Of a stretch of DNA of 64,000 bases, positions 17,364-26,092 are shown one piece after another (the first letter of the stretch is position 1; each line of letters begins with the position of its first letter). A program made the translations under genes and the position numbers. Source of the stretch: Candidatus Binatia bacterium (GTDB lineage: Bacteria > Desulfobacterota > Binatia > UBA9968 > JAJDTQ01); NCBI GenBank assembly GCA_951813575.1, contig OX638375.1:1465001-1529000 (forward strand), written 5' to 3'. Below the pieces are notes generated by a model that did no database searches, was not told where the DNA came from, and worked only from the letters and a program-made list of their open reading frames with translations.

Positions 17364-18257
17364 TCAGCTATGGTTGCTCAGGAACGGGATCAGCACCGCG
17401 GCCAGCTCGTCGGGCTTTTCCTGCTGTATGTGATGCCCGGTGCCGGGCATCTCCACCAGCGTCTTGTTCCTGAAGTGTTCGACCCGGTTGTAGCGGGGCG
17501 ACTCCTTGTAGCCCGAGTCCGACCCGAAGACCAGCAGCGTCGGGCAGTCGATGCGTTCGATAAAGGCCTTGACCTGGGTCTCGGAGAACGACGAATACGA
17601 CGGGTTGCGAGCCCGCGGATCGTATTTCCACACCAGTCCGTGGGGCGTCATCCGGGTGCCGTGGCGCGCCATGTGCACGGCCGCCCGGTTGGGGACCAGC
17701 GGGAAACGCCTCACGATGGCGTCGGCGGCCTGACCGACGGTGGCATAGTAGGTAAGGATCGTGTCGGAACCGTCGTCCCTGGTCCAGCGCCCGAACAGCT
17801 CGGGGGCCTCCTGTTCGGTCCGGCCGTAGGGGCCGGCGGCCTCGATGATGGCCAGCCGCTTGACCTTCTCCGGCAGGGCGCCGGCGAACACCACCGCCAT
17901 GCTGCCGCCCAGGGAATGGGCCACCAGCGTCACGGCATCCTTCTTCAGGTGCCGGAGCAAACCCACCACGTCCAGCACGAAGTCCTCGTGCCGGTAACCC
18001 CGCTCCCGGCCGACCCAGCCGCTGTCGCCGTGACCGCGGAGGTCGAGGGACACCACGTGCGGCATGGTGAAACCCGCCTTGTCGAAGGACTCCAGCAGGA
18101 AGTCCCAACTGTGGCAATGGTCACGGTTGCCGTGGATGAAGACATAGGTCTCCTGGCTCGGGTCGCCGTACTCCAGGTAGTGGACCCTGGAGCCGTCGAC
18201 CTCGAAGGTGCCGTCACGGAACCGCGACAGCACGTCCGTCAGTCCTGGCGTCGACAT
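17364..18257 (-). CDS. Alpha/beta-fold hydrolase
   Basis: 297-residue serine hydrolase of the alpha/beta superfamily. The oxyanion-hole motif is VFIHGNRDHCHSW, the strand-beta4 motif SLDLRGHGDSGW and the nucleophile elbow VAHSLGGSMA (A-H-S-L-G), with a C-terminal His in GTGHHIQQEKPDE. It is probably an esterase, lactonase or C-C hydrolase. It lies between zwf (16 bp upstream) and acyl-CoA dehydrogenase (22 bp downstream) in one operon. A lactonase role next to glucose-6-phosphate dehydrogenase is conceivable, but no 6-phosphogluconolactonase signature is seen. Confidence 0.88.
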   Translation of the reverse strand: MSTPGLTDVLSRFRDGTFEVDGSRVHYLEYGDPSQETYVFIHGNRDHCHSWDFLLESFDKAGFTMPHVVSLDLRGHGDSGWVGRERGYRHEDFVLDVVGLLRHLKKDAVTLVAHSLGGSMAVVFAGALPEKVKRLAIIEAAGPYGRTEQEAPELFGRWTRDDGSDTILTYYATVGQAADAIVRRFPLVPNRAAVHMARHGTRMTPHGLVWKYDPRARNPSYSSFSETQVKAFIERIDCPTLLVFGSDSGYKESPRYNRVEHFRNKTLVEMPGTGHHIQQEKPDELAAVLIPFLSNHS

Positions 18258-18273
18258 CAGCGGTGACCGCCCC

Positions 18274-19884
18274 TCACCGGCCGACCTCGGCGATGCCCAT
18301 CTGGCTCAACTGGCGCCAGCCCGTGCTGCTGTCCGTGAGCAGCCGGTCCGCCTCGTCGGGGCCGTCGGTGAAGGGATAGTAGTTGGGGAACCGGGGCGCC
18401 GGCAGCTTGTCCCAACCCGACAGGATCGAGTCGGTGAAGCGCCACGCGTAGTCCACCTCGTCCGAGCGGGTGAACAGCGAGGCGTCGCCGCGCATGGCGT
18501 CCAGCAGCAGGCGCTCGTAGGCTTCCGGGGAGCGCTGCTCGAAGGCCTCGTACTCGAAATCCATGTTCACTTTCGCCAGGTTGATCTGCATCCCGGGACG
18601 CTTGCAGGCGAAGGACAGGCTGATGCCCTCCTTGGGCTGGATCCGCAGGATCAGCACGTTGGCGCTGGCGGCGGCCATGGCGAGCCCGTCCGCCGTCCCC
18701 GAGTCGTGGAACAGGCGCAACGGCGGATGCCGGAACTGCACCGCGATCTCCGACAGCCGGTTGCGCAGGCGCTTGCCCGTGCGCAGCAGGAACGGGACCC
18801 CGGCCCAGCGCCAGTTGTCGATCCTGGCCCGCAGCGCCACGTAACTCTCCGTGACCGACAACTCCTCCACCCCCTCCTCCTGCCGGAAGCCCTTCACCAC
18901 CTCGCCCTTGAGCTCGCCGAAGCCGTACTGGCCGCGCACCGTGTTCGCAGCCACCTCCTCCGGCGTGGCGTAGGGCTCCAGCGCCCGCAGCAGCTTGACC
19001 TTCTCGTCGCGGATGGACACCGGCTCTACCGCGGCCGGCGGCTCCATGGCGATGAGGCACAACAACTGGAGCATGTGGTTCTGCACGATGTCCCGCAGCG
19101 CCCCGGCCTTGTCGTAGAAGGCCCCCCGGCGGCCCTCCATGCCCAGGGTCTCGGCCACCGTGATCTGCACGTTCTCCACGTACTTCTGGTTGAACAGGGG
19201 CTCGAAGATGGCATTGCCGAAGCGGAAGCTCAGGATGTTCTGGACCGTTTCCTTCCCCAGGTAATGGTCGATGCGATAGATCTGGCTCTCGTCGAGGATG
19301 CCGGTCACCTCTTCGTTCATCGCCCGGGCACTCTCGAGGTCGTGCCCGAACGGCTTCTCGATGATCACGTGGGACCATTGCTCCTCGTCGGGGCTCCGGA
19401 TCAGTCCCGCGGCGTCGAGGTTCCGGATGATGGGCGTGAAGAATTCCGGGGCCACCGAAAGGTAGAAGAGCCGGTTCCCGGGAAGGTCCCGCTCGACGTC
19501 CAGCGCGTCCAGTCTGGCCTTGAGCTTCTGGAAGGACTCGATGTCGGTGTTGTTGCCCGGCTGGTAGTGCAGCGCGCTGAACAAGGGGCTGTCGGCGTCG
19601 ACGTCCGTGAAGTCCTCGCGCATCTCGCCCACCATGCGTTCCCGGTAGGCCTCGTCGGTCAACTCGGTGCGGGAGAAGCCCACGACGGCGTAGCGCTCCG
19701 GCAGATAGCCTTCCTGCTCGAGGTGGTACAGGGCGGGGATCAGCTTGCGCTTGCTCAGGTCGCCCGAGGCGCCGAAGATGACCACCGTCAACGGATCCCT
19801 GGCGCGAAACGAGCTGTCCGCCCGGTCGGAGCCCTTGCCGCCGCTGATACGCACCGAAGCCTGTACGCCGTCGCCATAATCCAT
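18274..19884 (-). CDS. zwf: Glucose-6-phosphate 1-dehydrogenase
   Basis: 536-residue NADP(+)-dependent enzyme that opens the oxidative pentose phosphate or Entner-Doudoroff route. The coenzyme site is [10 protein letters not shown] (38-47) and the catalytic segment RIDHYLGKE (204-212), with [11 protein letters not shown] between them. ATG at 19884 is preceded by GGGGGAG (4 bp spacing); the frame is open 71 codons further but without family similarity. It is slightly longer than the usual ~490 residues because of an N-terminal extension of about 30 residues. First gene of the zwf-hydrolase-acd operon. Confidence 0.96.
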   Translation of the reverse strand: MDYGDGVQASVRISGGKGSDRADSSFRARDPLTVVIFGASGDLSKRKLIPALYHLEQEGYLPERYAVVGFSRTELTDEAYRERMVGEMREDFTDVDADSPLFSALHYQPGNNTDIESFQKLKARLDALDVERDLPGNRLFYLSVAPEFFTPIIRNLDAAGLIRSPDEEQWSHVIIEKPFGHDLESARAMNEEVTGILDESQIYRIDHYLGKETVQNILSFRFGNAIFEPLFNQKYVENVQITVAETLGMEGRRGAFYDKAGALRDIVQNHMLQLLCLIAMEPPAAVEPVSIRDEKVKLLRALEPYATPEEVAANTVRGQYGFGELKGEVVKGFRQEEGVEELSVTESYVALRARIDNWRWAGVPFLLRTGKRLRNRLSEIAVQFRHPPLRLFHDSGTADGLAMAAASANVLILRIQPKEGISLSFACKRPGMQINLAKVNMDFEYEAFEQRSPEAYERLLLDAMRGDASLFTRSDEVDYAWRFTDSILSGWDKLPAPRFPNYYPFTDGPDEADRLLTDSSTGWRQLSQMGIAEVGR

Positions 19885-19920
19885 CGTTCTCCCCCAAAGA
19901 GACAAAGACGTCGAAACGTA

Positions 19921-19949
19921 CAAGTAGCGCGAACCCCGAAGGTTGTCAA
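19921..19949 (-). promoter_or_regulatory. Candidate sigma-70 promoter for zwf
   Basis: On the minus strand a perfect -35 TTGACA (19944-19949) is followed after 17 bp by a weak -10 TACTTG (19921-19926), about 40 bp ahead of the zwf start. The -10 match is poor. Confidence 0.45.
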
Positions 19950-20029
19950 AAACGCGGAAACACGTGCCCTGCAAAGGGTCCCGCCGGCCTTCCCGTCCGG
20001 TCCCGCGGGGAATGGCGCAGCGGGTGTCG

Positions 20030-20058
20030 TTGACACCGAACCGGCCCGAAGCTATCCT
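20030..20058 (+). promoter_or_regulatory. Sigma-70 promoter for the isochorismatase-like operon
   Basis: TTGACA (20030-20035), 17 bp spacer, TATCCT (20053-20058). The expected transcription start near 20065 gives a leader of about 40 nt to the ATG at 20105. It drives the three-gene run 20105-22036. Confidence 0.7.
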
Positions 20059-20104
20059 CTGCCACTGTCCCGGCCGGACCGCTTTACGTAACGTCATTCA
20101 CGCC

Positions 20105-20746
20105 ATGATCGAATTCGAGGGCAGAAGCATCCCCATGACCCTCGCGGAGGTCGCCGACCCCCGAAGGACCGTGCTGCTGGTGTGGGACATGCAGAACGAT
20201 CAGGCCGGCAGCTCGTTCAACAAGGACGAGTTCCTGCGCACGACGCCTCCCCTCATCGCCGCCGCCAAGGGCGCCGGCGTCCGGGTGGTCTACGCATTCG
20301 CCACGCCCTACCCCTGGCGGGACGAGGCACCGGCCATGATCCGCCGCGCCATGAAGGACCAGGGGGTCGACCATCCGAGCCTGCTCGGACCGCGCCGTAC
20401 CCGAGGCAGCTTCGGCTGGCAACTCATCGAGCCCTTCAAGCCGGCCGACGACGACGTCCTCATCGAAAAGCACCGCCCCACCATCTTCCTTGGAACCGAG
20501 TTCGAGCAGTTGCTGGGCAACTGGAACCGCGACACCGTGGTCGTGGTGGGCTGCCGCACGGACGCGGGCGTGGAGGGCAGCGTCCGGGACGGATACTACC
20601 GGGGCTGTTCCATGGTCGTGGTCCGGGACTGCGTGGGCACCAACCGGGAGGGTGCGCACCACGAGGCGCTGAAGCGCATGGAGCGGTTCGCGGACGTGGT
20701 GGACTCCCGGGCGCTGCTCGAGATCTGGGGCGCCGGCTCCGGCTGA
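20105..20746 (+). CDS. Isochorismatase-fold cysteine hydrolase
   Basis: 213-residue cysteine hydrolase of the isochorismatase/nicotinamidase superfamily. The catalytic triad is visible as Asp28 (LLVWDMQND), Lys122 (LIEKHRPT) and Cys150 (VVVVGCRTDAGVEGSV). Homologues hydrolyse N-carbamoyl compounds, biuret, peroxyureidoacrylate or isochorismate; the substrate is not decidable here. ATG at 20105 was chosen because upstream codons overlap the promoter. First gene of a short plus-strand operon, 4 bp before the next start. Confidence 0.85.
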   Translation: MIEFEGRSIPMTLAEVADPRRTVLLVWDMQNDQAGSSFNKDEFLRTTPPLIAAAKGAGVRVVYAFATPYPWRDEAPAMIRRAMKDQGVDHPSLLGPRRTRGSFGWQLIEPFKPADDDVLIEKHRPTIFLGTEFEQLLGNWNRDTVVVVGCRTDAGVEGSVRDGYYRGCSMVVVRDCVGTNREGAHHEALKRMERFADVVDSRALLEIWGAGSG

Positions 20747-20750
20747 AAGC

Positions 20751-21719
20751 ATGCTGGCGTCGACATTCAGCGCCGCGCTGCTGCTCGCCGGGTGTCTCAC
20801 CACCACCGCATGGGGCGCCGGCTGGGAACAGGTTCCCTGGAGCGCTCCCGCCGCCAAGCGAAAGCCGCCCCCGGGCGTCAACGCCATCGCCCTCCTCGGC
20901 CGCAACAACGCCTACCTCGGCGCCGGTGACGGGCGCCTGCTCCACTGGGACGGCGAGCGCCTCGAACCCGTGGACCACCCGGCCAAGGTGAGTCCGAGGA
21001 AGTTCGTGGTGAACGCCGACGACGACGTCTGGGTGTTCGGCGACGACGCCCTGTCGCTGCACTACGACGGCAAGGCGTGGACCCGGGTGGAAAACCCCCT
21101 GTCCCGGCGCAAGCCCGCGGAGGGACGGTTGTGGGGCGCCGGCTGCGCGGCGCCGGACCGCTGCTTCGCCGGCACCCGGGACGGACGGCTGATCGAGTGG
21201 GACGGCAGGAAGTGGCGCACCGCCCGGAGCCCGGTGGACCAGGAACGCATCCACGCCATGGGGTTCTCGTCGCGGGACTCCGGCTGGATGGTGGGAGACG
21301 GCTTCTTCGCCCGCTGGGACGGCAGGGAGTGGGGGAAGGCCGAGGTGGCCGACGTCCCGCGCATGTACGACCTGGCGCTCATAGGCAATGACTGGGGCTG
21401 GGCCGTGGGAGACCACGGCGCCCTGTTCGCCTATGACGGCGCCGCCTGGAAGCGGGTCGACGTGCCGGGGTCCCTCTTCCGCCTGAGATCGGTGGCGTGC
21501 GCTTCCCGCACCGAGTGCTGGGCCGTGGGAGAGGCCGGTGCCGTTTTCGGCTGGGACGGTGCGCGCTGGCGAAGGACGCGTCTGGGAACCACCGAGAGGC
21601 TGACGGCGGTGGCCATCGCGGAGGGGACGGCGCTGCTGGGAGGCGATCGCGGCACCCTGTTCCGCCGCGCCGGGGCGGCACGGGCAGCGGAAACCGGCCG
21701 CTCATCCGAGGCACCATGA
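20751..21719 (+). CDS. Secreted or lipoprotein beta-propeller-like protein of unknown function
   Basis: 322 residues. The hydrophobic N-terminus (MLASTFSAALLLAGC) resembles a lipoprotein signal with lipobox LAGC at Cys15. The remainder consists of degenerate repeats of about 40 residues containing W-D-G and W-(A/M)-V-G-(D/E) motifs, e.g. LLHWDGERLE, LIEWDGRKW, GWAVGDHGALFAYDG, CWAVGEAGAVFGWDG. These resemble the propeller blades of YCF48/BNR-like proteins. It is probably periplasmic or outer-membrane attached. It starts 4 bp after the isochorismatase-like gene, and its stop overlaps the DUF1232 start (ATGA), so the three are co-translated. Function unknown. Confidence 0.75.
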   Translation: MLASTFSAALLLAGCLTTTAWGAGWEQVPWSAPAAKRKPPPGVNAIALLGRNNAYLGAGDGRLLHWDGERLEPVDHPAKVSPRKFVVNADDDVWVFGDDALSLHYDGKAWTRVENPLSRRKPAEGRLWGAGCAAPDRCFAGTRDGRLIEWDGRKWRTARSPVDQERIHAMGFSSRDSGWMVGDGFFARWDGREWGKAEVADVPRMYDLALIGNDWGWAVGDHGALFAYDGAAWKRVDVPGSLFRLRSVACASRTECWAVGEAGAVFGWDGARWRRTRLGTTERLTAVAIAEGTALLGGDRGTLFRRAGAARAAETGRSSEAP

Positions 21720-22036
21720 TCCGGTTCAGCTCACTCTTCTACCTCCTGCGCCTCGGTCCGCGCCGGCTGCTGGGGCTGGTGCAGCACCTGCCCAGCTTCC
21801 TCAGGCTGTTCTGGCGCCTGTTCAAGGACCCGCGCGTCGGGTTCAAGCCCAAGCTGCTGGCGTTGAGCGTTTTCGCCTACCTGATCCTTCCCGCGGACCT
21901 CCTGCCCGACCTCCTCCCCGCCCTGGGACACTTCGACGATCTGTTGTTGATCTTCCTGGGGGCGAAGGGGTTCATCGCCCTGTGCCCGAAGGAGGTGGTG
22001 CGGGAGCACGTGCAGCAGATCGCCCAGGGCCGCTGA
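21716..22036 (+). CDS. DUF1232 (YkvA-like) membrane protein
   Basis: 106 residues. The hallmark segment YLILPADLLPDLLPALG followed by HFDDLLLI is the conserved DUF1232 core, a short amphipathic or transmembrane region near residues 52-85. Function unknown in the family. ATG at 21716 overlaps the preceding stop by 4 bp, so translation is coupled; the longer frame upstream is a shadow of that gene. Ends the operon begun at 20105. Confidence 0.85.
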   Translation: MIRFSSLFYLLRLGPRRLLGLVQHLPSFLRLFWRLFKDPRVGFKPKLLALSVFAYLILPADLLPDLLPALGHFDDLLLIFLGAKGFIALCPKEVVREHVQQIAQGR

Positions 22037-22092
22037 CGCAGCGAGGGCCGCCCAGTCTTCGAATCGCGGCCAAGTGACGAGATCGGGCACCC

Positions 22093-22233
22093 GTCACCCC
22101 GGGCTTGACCCGGGGTCCAGGAGGGGAAGGGCGCGGCAGGGACCGCGCCAAACACGCCTCGCCCATTACGGTCACCCATGGAAATGAGCGCCGGCGGTAC
22201 AACGCCTGGACCCCGGGTCAAGCCCGGGGTGAC
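22093..22233. repeat. Inverted extragenic repeat (GTCACCCCGGGCTTGACC type)
   Basis: 28-bp arms at 22093-22120 and 22206-22233 are perfect reverse complements and belong to the same family as the palindromes in the MITE-like cores and at 7560-7724. They lie in the 356-bp gap 22037-22392, which has no credible gene, between the DUF1232 gene and the convergent aldo/keto reductase. Confidence 0.8.
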
Positions 22234-22270
22234 GGTGTGGTGGCCGGGTTTGACGGCGTCGTGGGCCGAC

Positions 22271-22333
22271 GTAACGGAGTGATGGGCCGGAGTGACGGAG
22301 TGATGGGCCGGAGTGACGGAGTGATGGGCCGGA
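22271..22333. repeat. Three tandem 21-bp repeats
   Basis: Unit G(T)(A/G)ACGGAGTGATGGGCCGGA occurs three times head to tail (22271-22291, 22292-22312, 22313-22333), with one base difference in the first copy. A further decayed half-unit follows. Confidence 0.8.
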
Positions 22334-22392
22334 GTGACCGAGAAGCGGGAGTGCGCTTCCGGGTCAGGCCTGGGGCGACGGGGGCTTCCGGA

Positions 22393-23421
22393 TCAGACCC
22401 GTGATGACGGAGCGTTTCCGGGTCGGTGGCTGCCGAAGTCGCTGTCCCAGGTCCCACGCAGCGCCGCCATGGCGGTCTCCGGCAGGGGGCCGGCGCCGGT
22501 GCACGCCGCGGCCTCGTCGATCTGCGCGTTGTTGGAAAACCCTACGAGGACTGTGCTGACCTCCGGCTTCATGAGCGCGAAGCGGATCGCAGCCCGGGGA
22601 AGGGACTCCAGCCCGTGGTCCTTGAGGAAGGCGAGCTTGTGAGCGCGGGTGACGTCGCGCTCGTAGTCGGAACCCGCGGATAGCGGCTCCCGGCTGGTGC
22701 CGCCGCCGGATTCCGGCGTCGGGCTCAGCACCCCGGCGGCCAGCACCCGGATCACCACGACCCCCATGCCCTTGGCCGCGGCCCGGTCGATGACGCGTCC
22801 GTAGTCCAGGGCGCTGAAACCCTGGGGCACGGCCTGGCCCGCGCTGGGGTTGAGGAGGTTGTAGTAGGCCTGAAAGGAATCGAACTCGCCGCTGTCCACC
22901 AGCGTGTCGATGGCCTCGACGTCGCCCAGGCCGGTGAACCCGAAGAACCCCGCCCGGCCCTGGTCGCGCAGCCGTCTGAACCCCTCGATGACGCCCCCCG
23001 GCCCCAGCACCTCGTCGGGGGTCATGCCGAAGCGCCCGGCCTCCCGCCTGTCGACGAGCCGGGTGTGGAGCTGCATCAGGTCCACCGAGTCGCGGCCCAG
23101 TCGCGCGAGTCCCCGCTCCGCGTGGGAAACGGCGGCCGCGGCGATGTCCGGGAGGGCGTCGGATTCCAGGCGGACCTTGGTGGACAGGACCACCTCTTTC
23201 CCGACCTCTTCCAGCACACGCCCCAGGTTCGTCTCCGACCTGCCCTCCCCGTACGCTCTGGCGGTGTCGAAGTAGTTGATGCCCAGGTCCAGGGCGCGCC
23301 GAACCGCGACGACCTGCTCCTCATGGCCGTCCCGCGTCATCAGGCCGCCGACGTTGCCGCAGCCGAAACCGATCTCGGAGACTCGAAGGCCCGTCTTGCC
23401 AAGCATCCGGTACTGCATCAT
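22393..23421 (-). CDS. Aldo/keto reductase
   Basis: 342-residue NAD(P)H-dependent reductase with a TIM-barrel AKR fold. The expected catalytic tetrad is visible: Asp in INYFDTARAYGEG, Tyr of AYG, Lys in VVLSTKVRL and His in LMQLHTRL. It is related to L-fucose dehydrogenase/D-threo-aldose dehydrogenase-like AKRs. ATG codons at 23421 and 23418. The last ~8 residues run into repeat DNA. It is followed, 34 bp upstream on the chromosome, by a VOC gene on the same strand. Substrate unknown. Confidence 0.9.
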   Translation of the reverse strand: MMQYRMLGKTGLRVSEIGFGCGNVGGLMTRDGHEEQVVAVRRALDLGINYFDTARAYGEGRSETNLGRVLEEVGKEVVLSTKVRLESDALPDIAAAAVSHAERGLARLGRDSVDLMQLHTRLVDRREAGRFGMTPDEVLGPGGVIEGFRRLRDQGRAGFFGFTGLGDVEAIDTLVDSGEFDSFQAYYNLLNPSAGQAVPQGFSALDYGRVIDRAAAKGMGVVVIRVLAAGVLSPTPESGGGTSREPLSAGSDYERDVTRAHKLAFLKDHGLESLPRAAIRFALMKPEVSTVLVGFSNNAQIDEAAACTGAGPLPETAMAALRGTWDSDFGSHRPGNAPSSRV

Positions 23422-23455
23422 CGCCGCTCCCGTGGGTTTCTCATGGTACGTCGGG

Positions 23456-23830
23456 TCAAATCCGTGGCGCCAGGATCTGAAGCTGATGGCCGTCCGGATC
23501 CCTGACGTAGATGCACCGCGGATCTCCCTTGCGCCCGGTGACCGCGATTCCCGCGGCCTCGAGAGATTCCTTCACCTCTTCGTAGCTGCCGGACTCCACC
23601 TGGAACGCGATGTGGTTGAGGTCGCGGCCGGTACCCGCCGCCGCCTTGCGCCCCTCGAACAGCGCCAGCCGCTGCTGCCCGCAACGGAGAAAGATCTGGC
23701 CGGGGCGCTCGCGGGCCACCTCCATGCCCAGCAGATCCACGTAGAAACCTCTCGCCCGCGGCACGTCCTCCACGTGCACGACCACGTGGTCGATGCCGGT
23801 GGCCTTGATCCTGAGTCCAGGGTGATCCAT
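23456..23830 (-). CDS. VOC-family protein (glyoxalase/bleomycin-resistance fold)
   Basis: 124 residues with two beta-alpha-beta-beta-beta modules. Metal-ligand candidates are His in GIDHVVVHVED, His in LNHIAFQVES, and Glu or Gln near the C-terminus (DPDGHQLQILAP). Similar proteins include catechol 2,3-dioxygenase-like and lactoylglutathione-lyase-like enzymes; the reaction is not assigned. ATG at 23830 has GGGAGG upstream (about 7 bp); the frame is open to 23929 without family similarity. Upstream neighbour of the aldo/keto reductase on the same strand. Confidence 0.85.
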   Translation of the reverse strand: MDHPGLRIKATGIDHVVVHVEDVPRARGFYVDLLGMEVARERPGQIFLRCGQQRLALFEGRKAAAGTGRDLNHIAFQVESGSYEEVKESLEAAGIAVTGRKGDPRCIYVRDPDGHQLQILAPRI

Positions 23831-23978
23831 ACCGTGGTCCTCCCTTCCGGCGGAAGTGTGGATCAACCGCCCGGTGGAATCAACCGGCCGGCGGGGGCGT
23901 CGTGAGACGTGGTGGAGGGTCCACGGCATATGCTAGGAATCCTCCGACGCCAGCACTCATGATCGGAGGACGACGGGC

Positions 23979-24938
23979 ATGCCACTGGAGCTGACCATGA
24001 TCTGTGCCCCCTACGACCGCGCCCGCGCGCTGATCGAGGGGACGGTGAAACCGGAGGGCATCGACCTCCGGGTCCACGTGGACGACGACGACGTAAGCCG
24101 GCACTTCGGCGGCCACGAGGGCCGATTCGACGTGGCCGAGTTCTTCACCGGCCGCTACATCGTCGACCTGCCCTTCAAGACCCTGGGCTTCACCGCCGTC
24201 CCGGTCTTCGTGAAACGCATGTTCCGGCACTCCTACATCTACGTGAACACCGGCGCCGGCATCGCCGAGCCCGCCGACCTGAACGGCAAACGCGTGGGCA
24301 TCCAGAGCTGGTTCACCACCACCGCCCTGTGGGCCCGGGGAATCCTGGAGGAGGAGCACGGCGTCGACCTGAGATCCATCAACTGGGTGGCCGGACGGCC
24401 TCCGGAGAACCCCCACGAGTGGGCGCAGCCGGACTGGCTCAAGCTGGAGGTGGTGGAAGGATACGGGAAGGTGCGGAAGCTGCTTCTCGCCGGCGAGCTC
24501 GACGCCATGATCACCACCGCCACCCTGGCCCCCGAGGACCGTCCGCGAGTGGATTTCCTGTTTCCGGACTACGCGCAACGGGAACGCGAGTACTATCGTC
24601 GGACCGGCTTCTTCCCGATCCAGCACACGCTGCTGATCCGAAACTCGGTGCTGGACCGTCATCCCTGGGTGGCCCGGAGCCTGTTCGACGCCTGGCAGGA
24701 GTCGAAACAGCTCTGCTACCAGTGGCTGGAGTGGCAGCGCGTGCACCAGACGGGCCTCTGGTACCGAGCCCTTTGGGAGGAGGAGCGGGCCGCGGCCGGC
24801 GAGGACCCCTACCGTTGGGGATTCAGGGAGACACGGGCCGAGGTCGACAAGATGCTGGAGTACGCGCAACGGCAGGGTCTCACCCGGGACCGGTTCCGTC
24901 CCGAGGACATGTTCCACCCCACGGTGCTGGATACGTAG
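23979..24938 (+). CDS. Periplasmic-binding-protein-fold protein, 4,5-dihydroxyphthalate decarboxylase-like
   Basis: 319 residues of the PBP-like II fold (NMT1/THI5 and 4,5-dihydroxyphthalate decarboxylase-like annotations). It opens with LTMICAPYDRARAL and contains PADLNGKRVGIQSW and LLAGELDAMITTA, typical of this group. There is no signal peptide, so it is likely cytoplasmic and possibly an enzyme or sensor rather than a transporter subunit; no ABC permease or ATPase lies nearby. ATG at 23979 follows CGGAGGACG. It converges on the amidohydrolase/amidase operon (15 bp between stops), suggesting related substrates. Confidence 0.8.
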   Translation: MPLELTMICAPYDRARALIEGTVKPEGIDLRVHVDDDDVSRHFGGHEGRFDVAEFFTGRYIVDLPFKTLGFTAVPVFVKRMFRHSYIYVNTGAGIAEPADLNGKRVGIQSWFTTTALWARGILEEEHGVDLRSINWVAGRPPENPHEWAQPDWLKLEVVEGYGKVRKLLLAGELDAMITTATLAPEDRPRVDFLFPDYAQREREYYRRTGFFPIQHTLLIRNSVLDRHPWVARSLFDAWQESKQLCYQWLEWQRVHQTGLWYRALWEEERAAAGEDPYRWGFRETRAEVDKMLEYAQRQGLTRDRFRPEDMFHPTVLDT

Positions 24939-24953
24939 CCAGCGGCCGCCGCG

Positions 24954-26042
24954 CTACATACCGTAGAACGCTCGCGCGTTGTCGTCGAGGATCTTCTCCA
25001 CCACACGGGCCGGGATGTCGTCGCGGGCGCGCAGCTTGGCGGCCACGTTGTCCTCGAAGGACTGGTCGAGGTGGCCGTAGTCCGAGCCGATCATGATGTG
25101 GTCCTCGTGGATATAGTTGAGCAGCATGGGCAAGTCTTCGTCCACCTCGCACACCACCCACAGGCGGCACTTCTCGAAAAGCTCGGGGCCGATGGGGACA
25201 TCGCCTGTCTTGATGGTGCGCCGGAGTTGGTGCAGGAGGTACGGCACCCAGGAGGCGCTGGCTTCGACGAAGCCGAACCGGAGGCCGGGGAACTGCTCGG
25301 GGATGTGGTTGGCCACCAGGTCCCGGAAGGCGATGAGCGGCAGCATGCGCAGATGCGGCAGCGTATGGCTCACCCTCACATCGAACACGCTGGTGATGGC
25401 CGGCGAGCCCGCGCCGATGTGGATGCAGATGGGGAAGTCCAGGCGGGCCGCCTCCTCGTAGAGCGGAAAGAAGTAGGGCTCGGCCAATGAACGGTCGCCT
25501 TCGATGCCGCGCATGTTCACGCCCACGGCGCCGTGCTCCTTGGCGTAGTGCAACTGCTTGATGGATTCCTCGATGGAGGTCAGCGGGAACACCGCGGTCC
25601 AGCGGAGCCGGTTGTCCCCCTGGGCCCAGACCTCGCCCATCCAGCGGTTGTAGGCGGCGCACAGCGCCACGTCCAGGTCCACGTCCTCGGTGAGACGGAC
25701 GCCCCACAGCGTCGAGTAGATCACCTCGGCGTCCGCGCCGCGCTTGTCCAGAGCCTCCACCCGGGCCCGCGGATCGGTCAACTGGCGGATCGCCAGGTCG
25801 ATGTCCTGGCGGGTCCACTGCCGCTCCTGTTCGGCCGGGGTGCTGAGCCGGGCGCTGCCCTTGCCCACGGACTTGGGAAAGATCTGCCCGTCGATGAGCC
25901 AGAAGGCGTTGGAGCTCTGGTACTCGGTGTCGGTGGGCGCCTGCAACAGGATCGGCCGGCGCTCGTACATGTCCTTGTCCATGTATTCCCAGATATCCGC
26001 CGATTCGACGATGTGAGTATCCGCGTCGATGAAGCCGTTCAT
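24954..26042 (-). CDS. Amidohydrolase_2 family metal-dependent hydrolase (COG2159)
   Basis: 362-residue TIM-barrel hydrolase of the ACMSD/COG2159 group, which performs decarboxylation or hydrolysis of carboxylic acids. The N-terminal metal site is IDADTHIVE (D-x-H variant), mid-barrel His is in CIHIGAG and the catalytic Asp in IMIGSDYGHLD. Cytoplasmic. Last gene of the operon 30301-24954; ATG at 26042. It pairs with the amidase directly upstream (50 bp), an arrangement repeated in the next two genes. Four more paralogues occur in this window. Confidence 0.87.
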   Translation of the reverse strand: MNGFIDADTHIVESADIWEYMDKDMYERRPILLQAPTDTEYQSSNAFWLIDGQIFPKSVGKGSARLSTPAEQERQWTRQDIDLAIRQLTDPRARVEALDKRGADAEVIYSTLWGVRLTEDVDLDVALCAAYNRWMGEVWAQGDNRLRWTAVFPLTSIEESIKQLHYAKEHGAVGVNMRGIEGDRSLAEPYFFPLYEEAARLDFPICIHIGAGSPAITSVFDVRVSHTLPHLRMLPLIAFRDLVANHIPEQFPGLRFGFVEASASWVPYLLHQLRRTIKTGDVPIGPELFEKCRLWVVCEVDEDLPMLLNYIHEDHIMIGSDYGHLDQSFEDNVAAKLRARDDIPARVVEKILDDNARAFYGM

Positions 26043-26092
26043 GTCCGTCTCCTTTCAAACTGGCACGGTTCCGCCTTGAGTTGTCGTGGCGG

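Noticed and set aside
22271..22333. 21-bp tandem repeats as CRISPR
   Set aside because: Units are directly adjacent without spacers.
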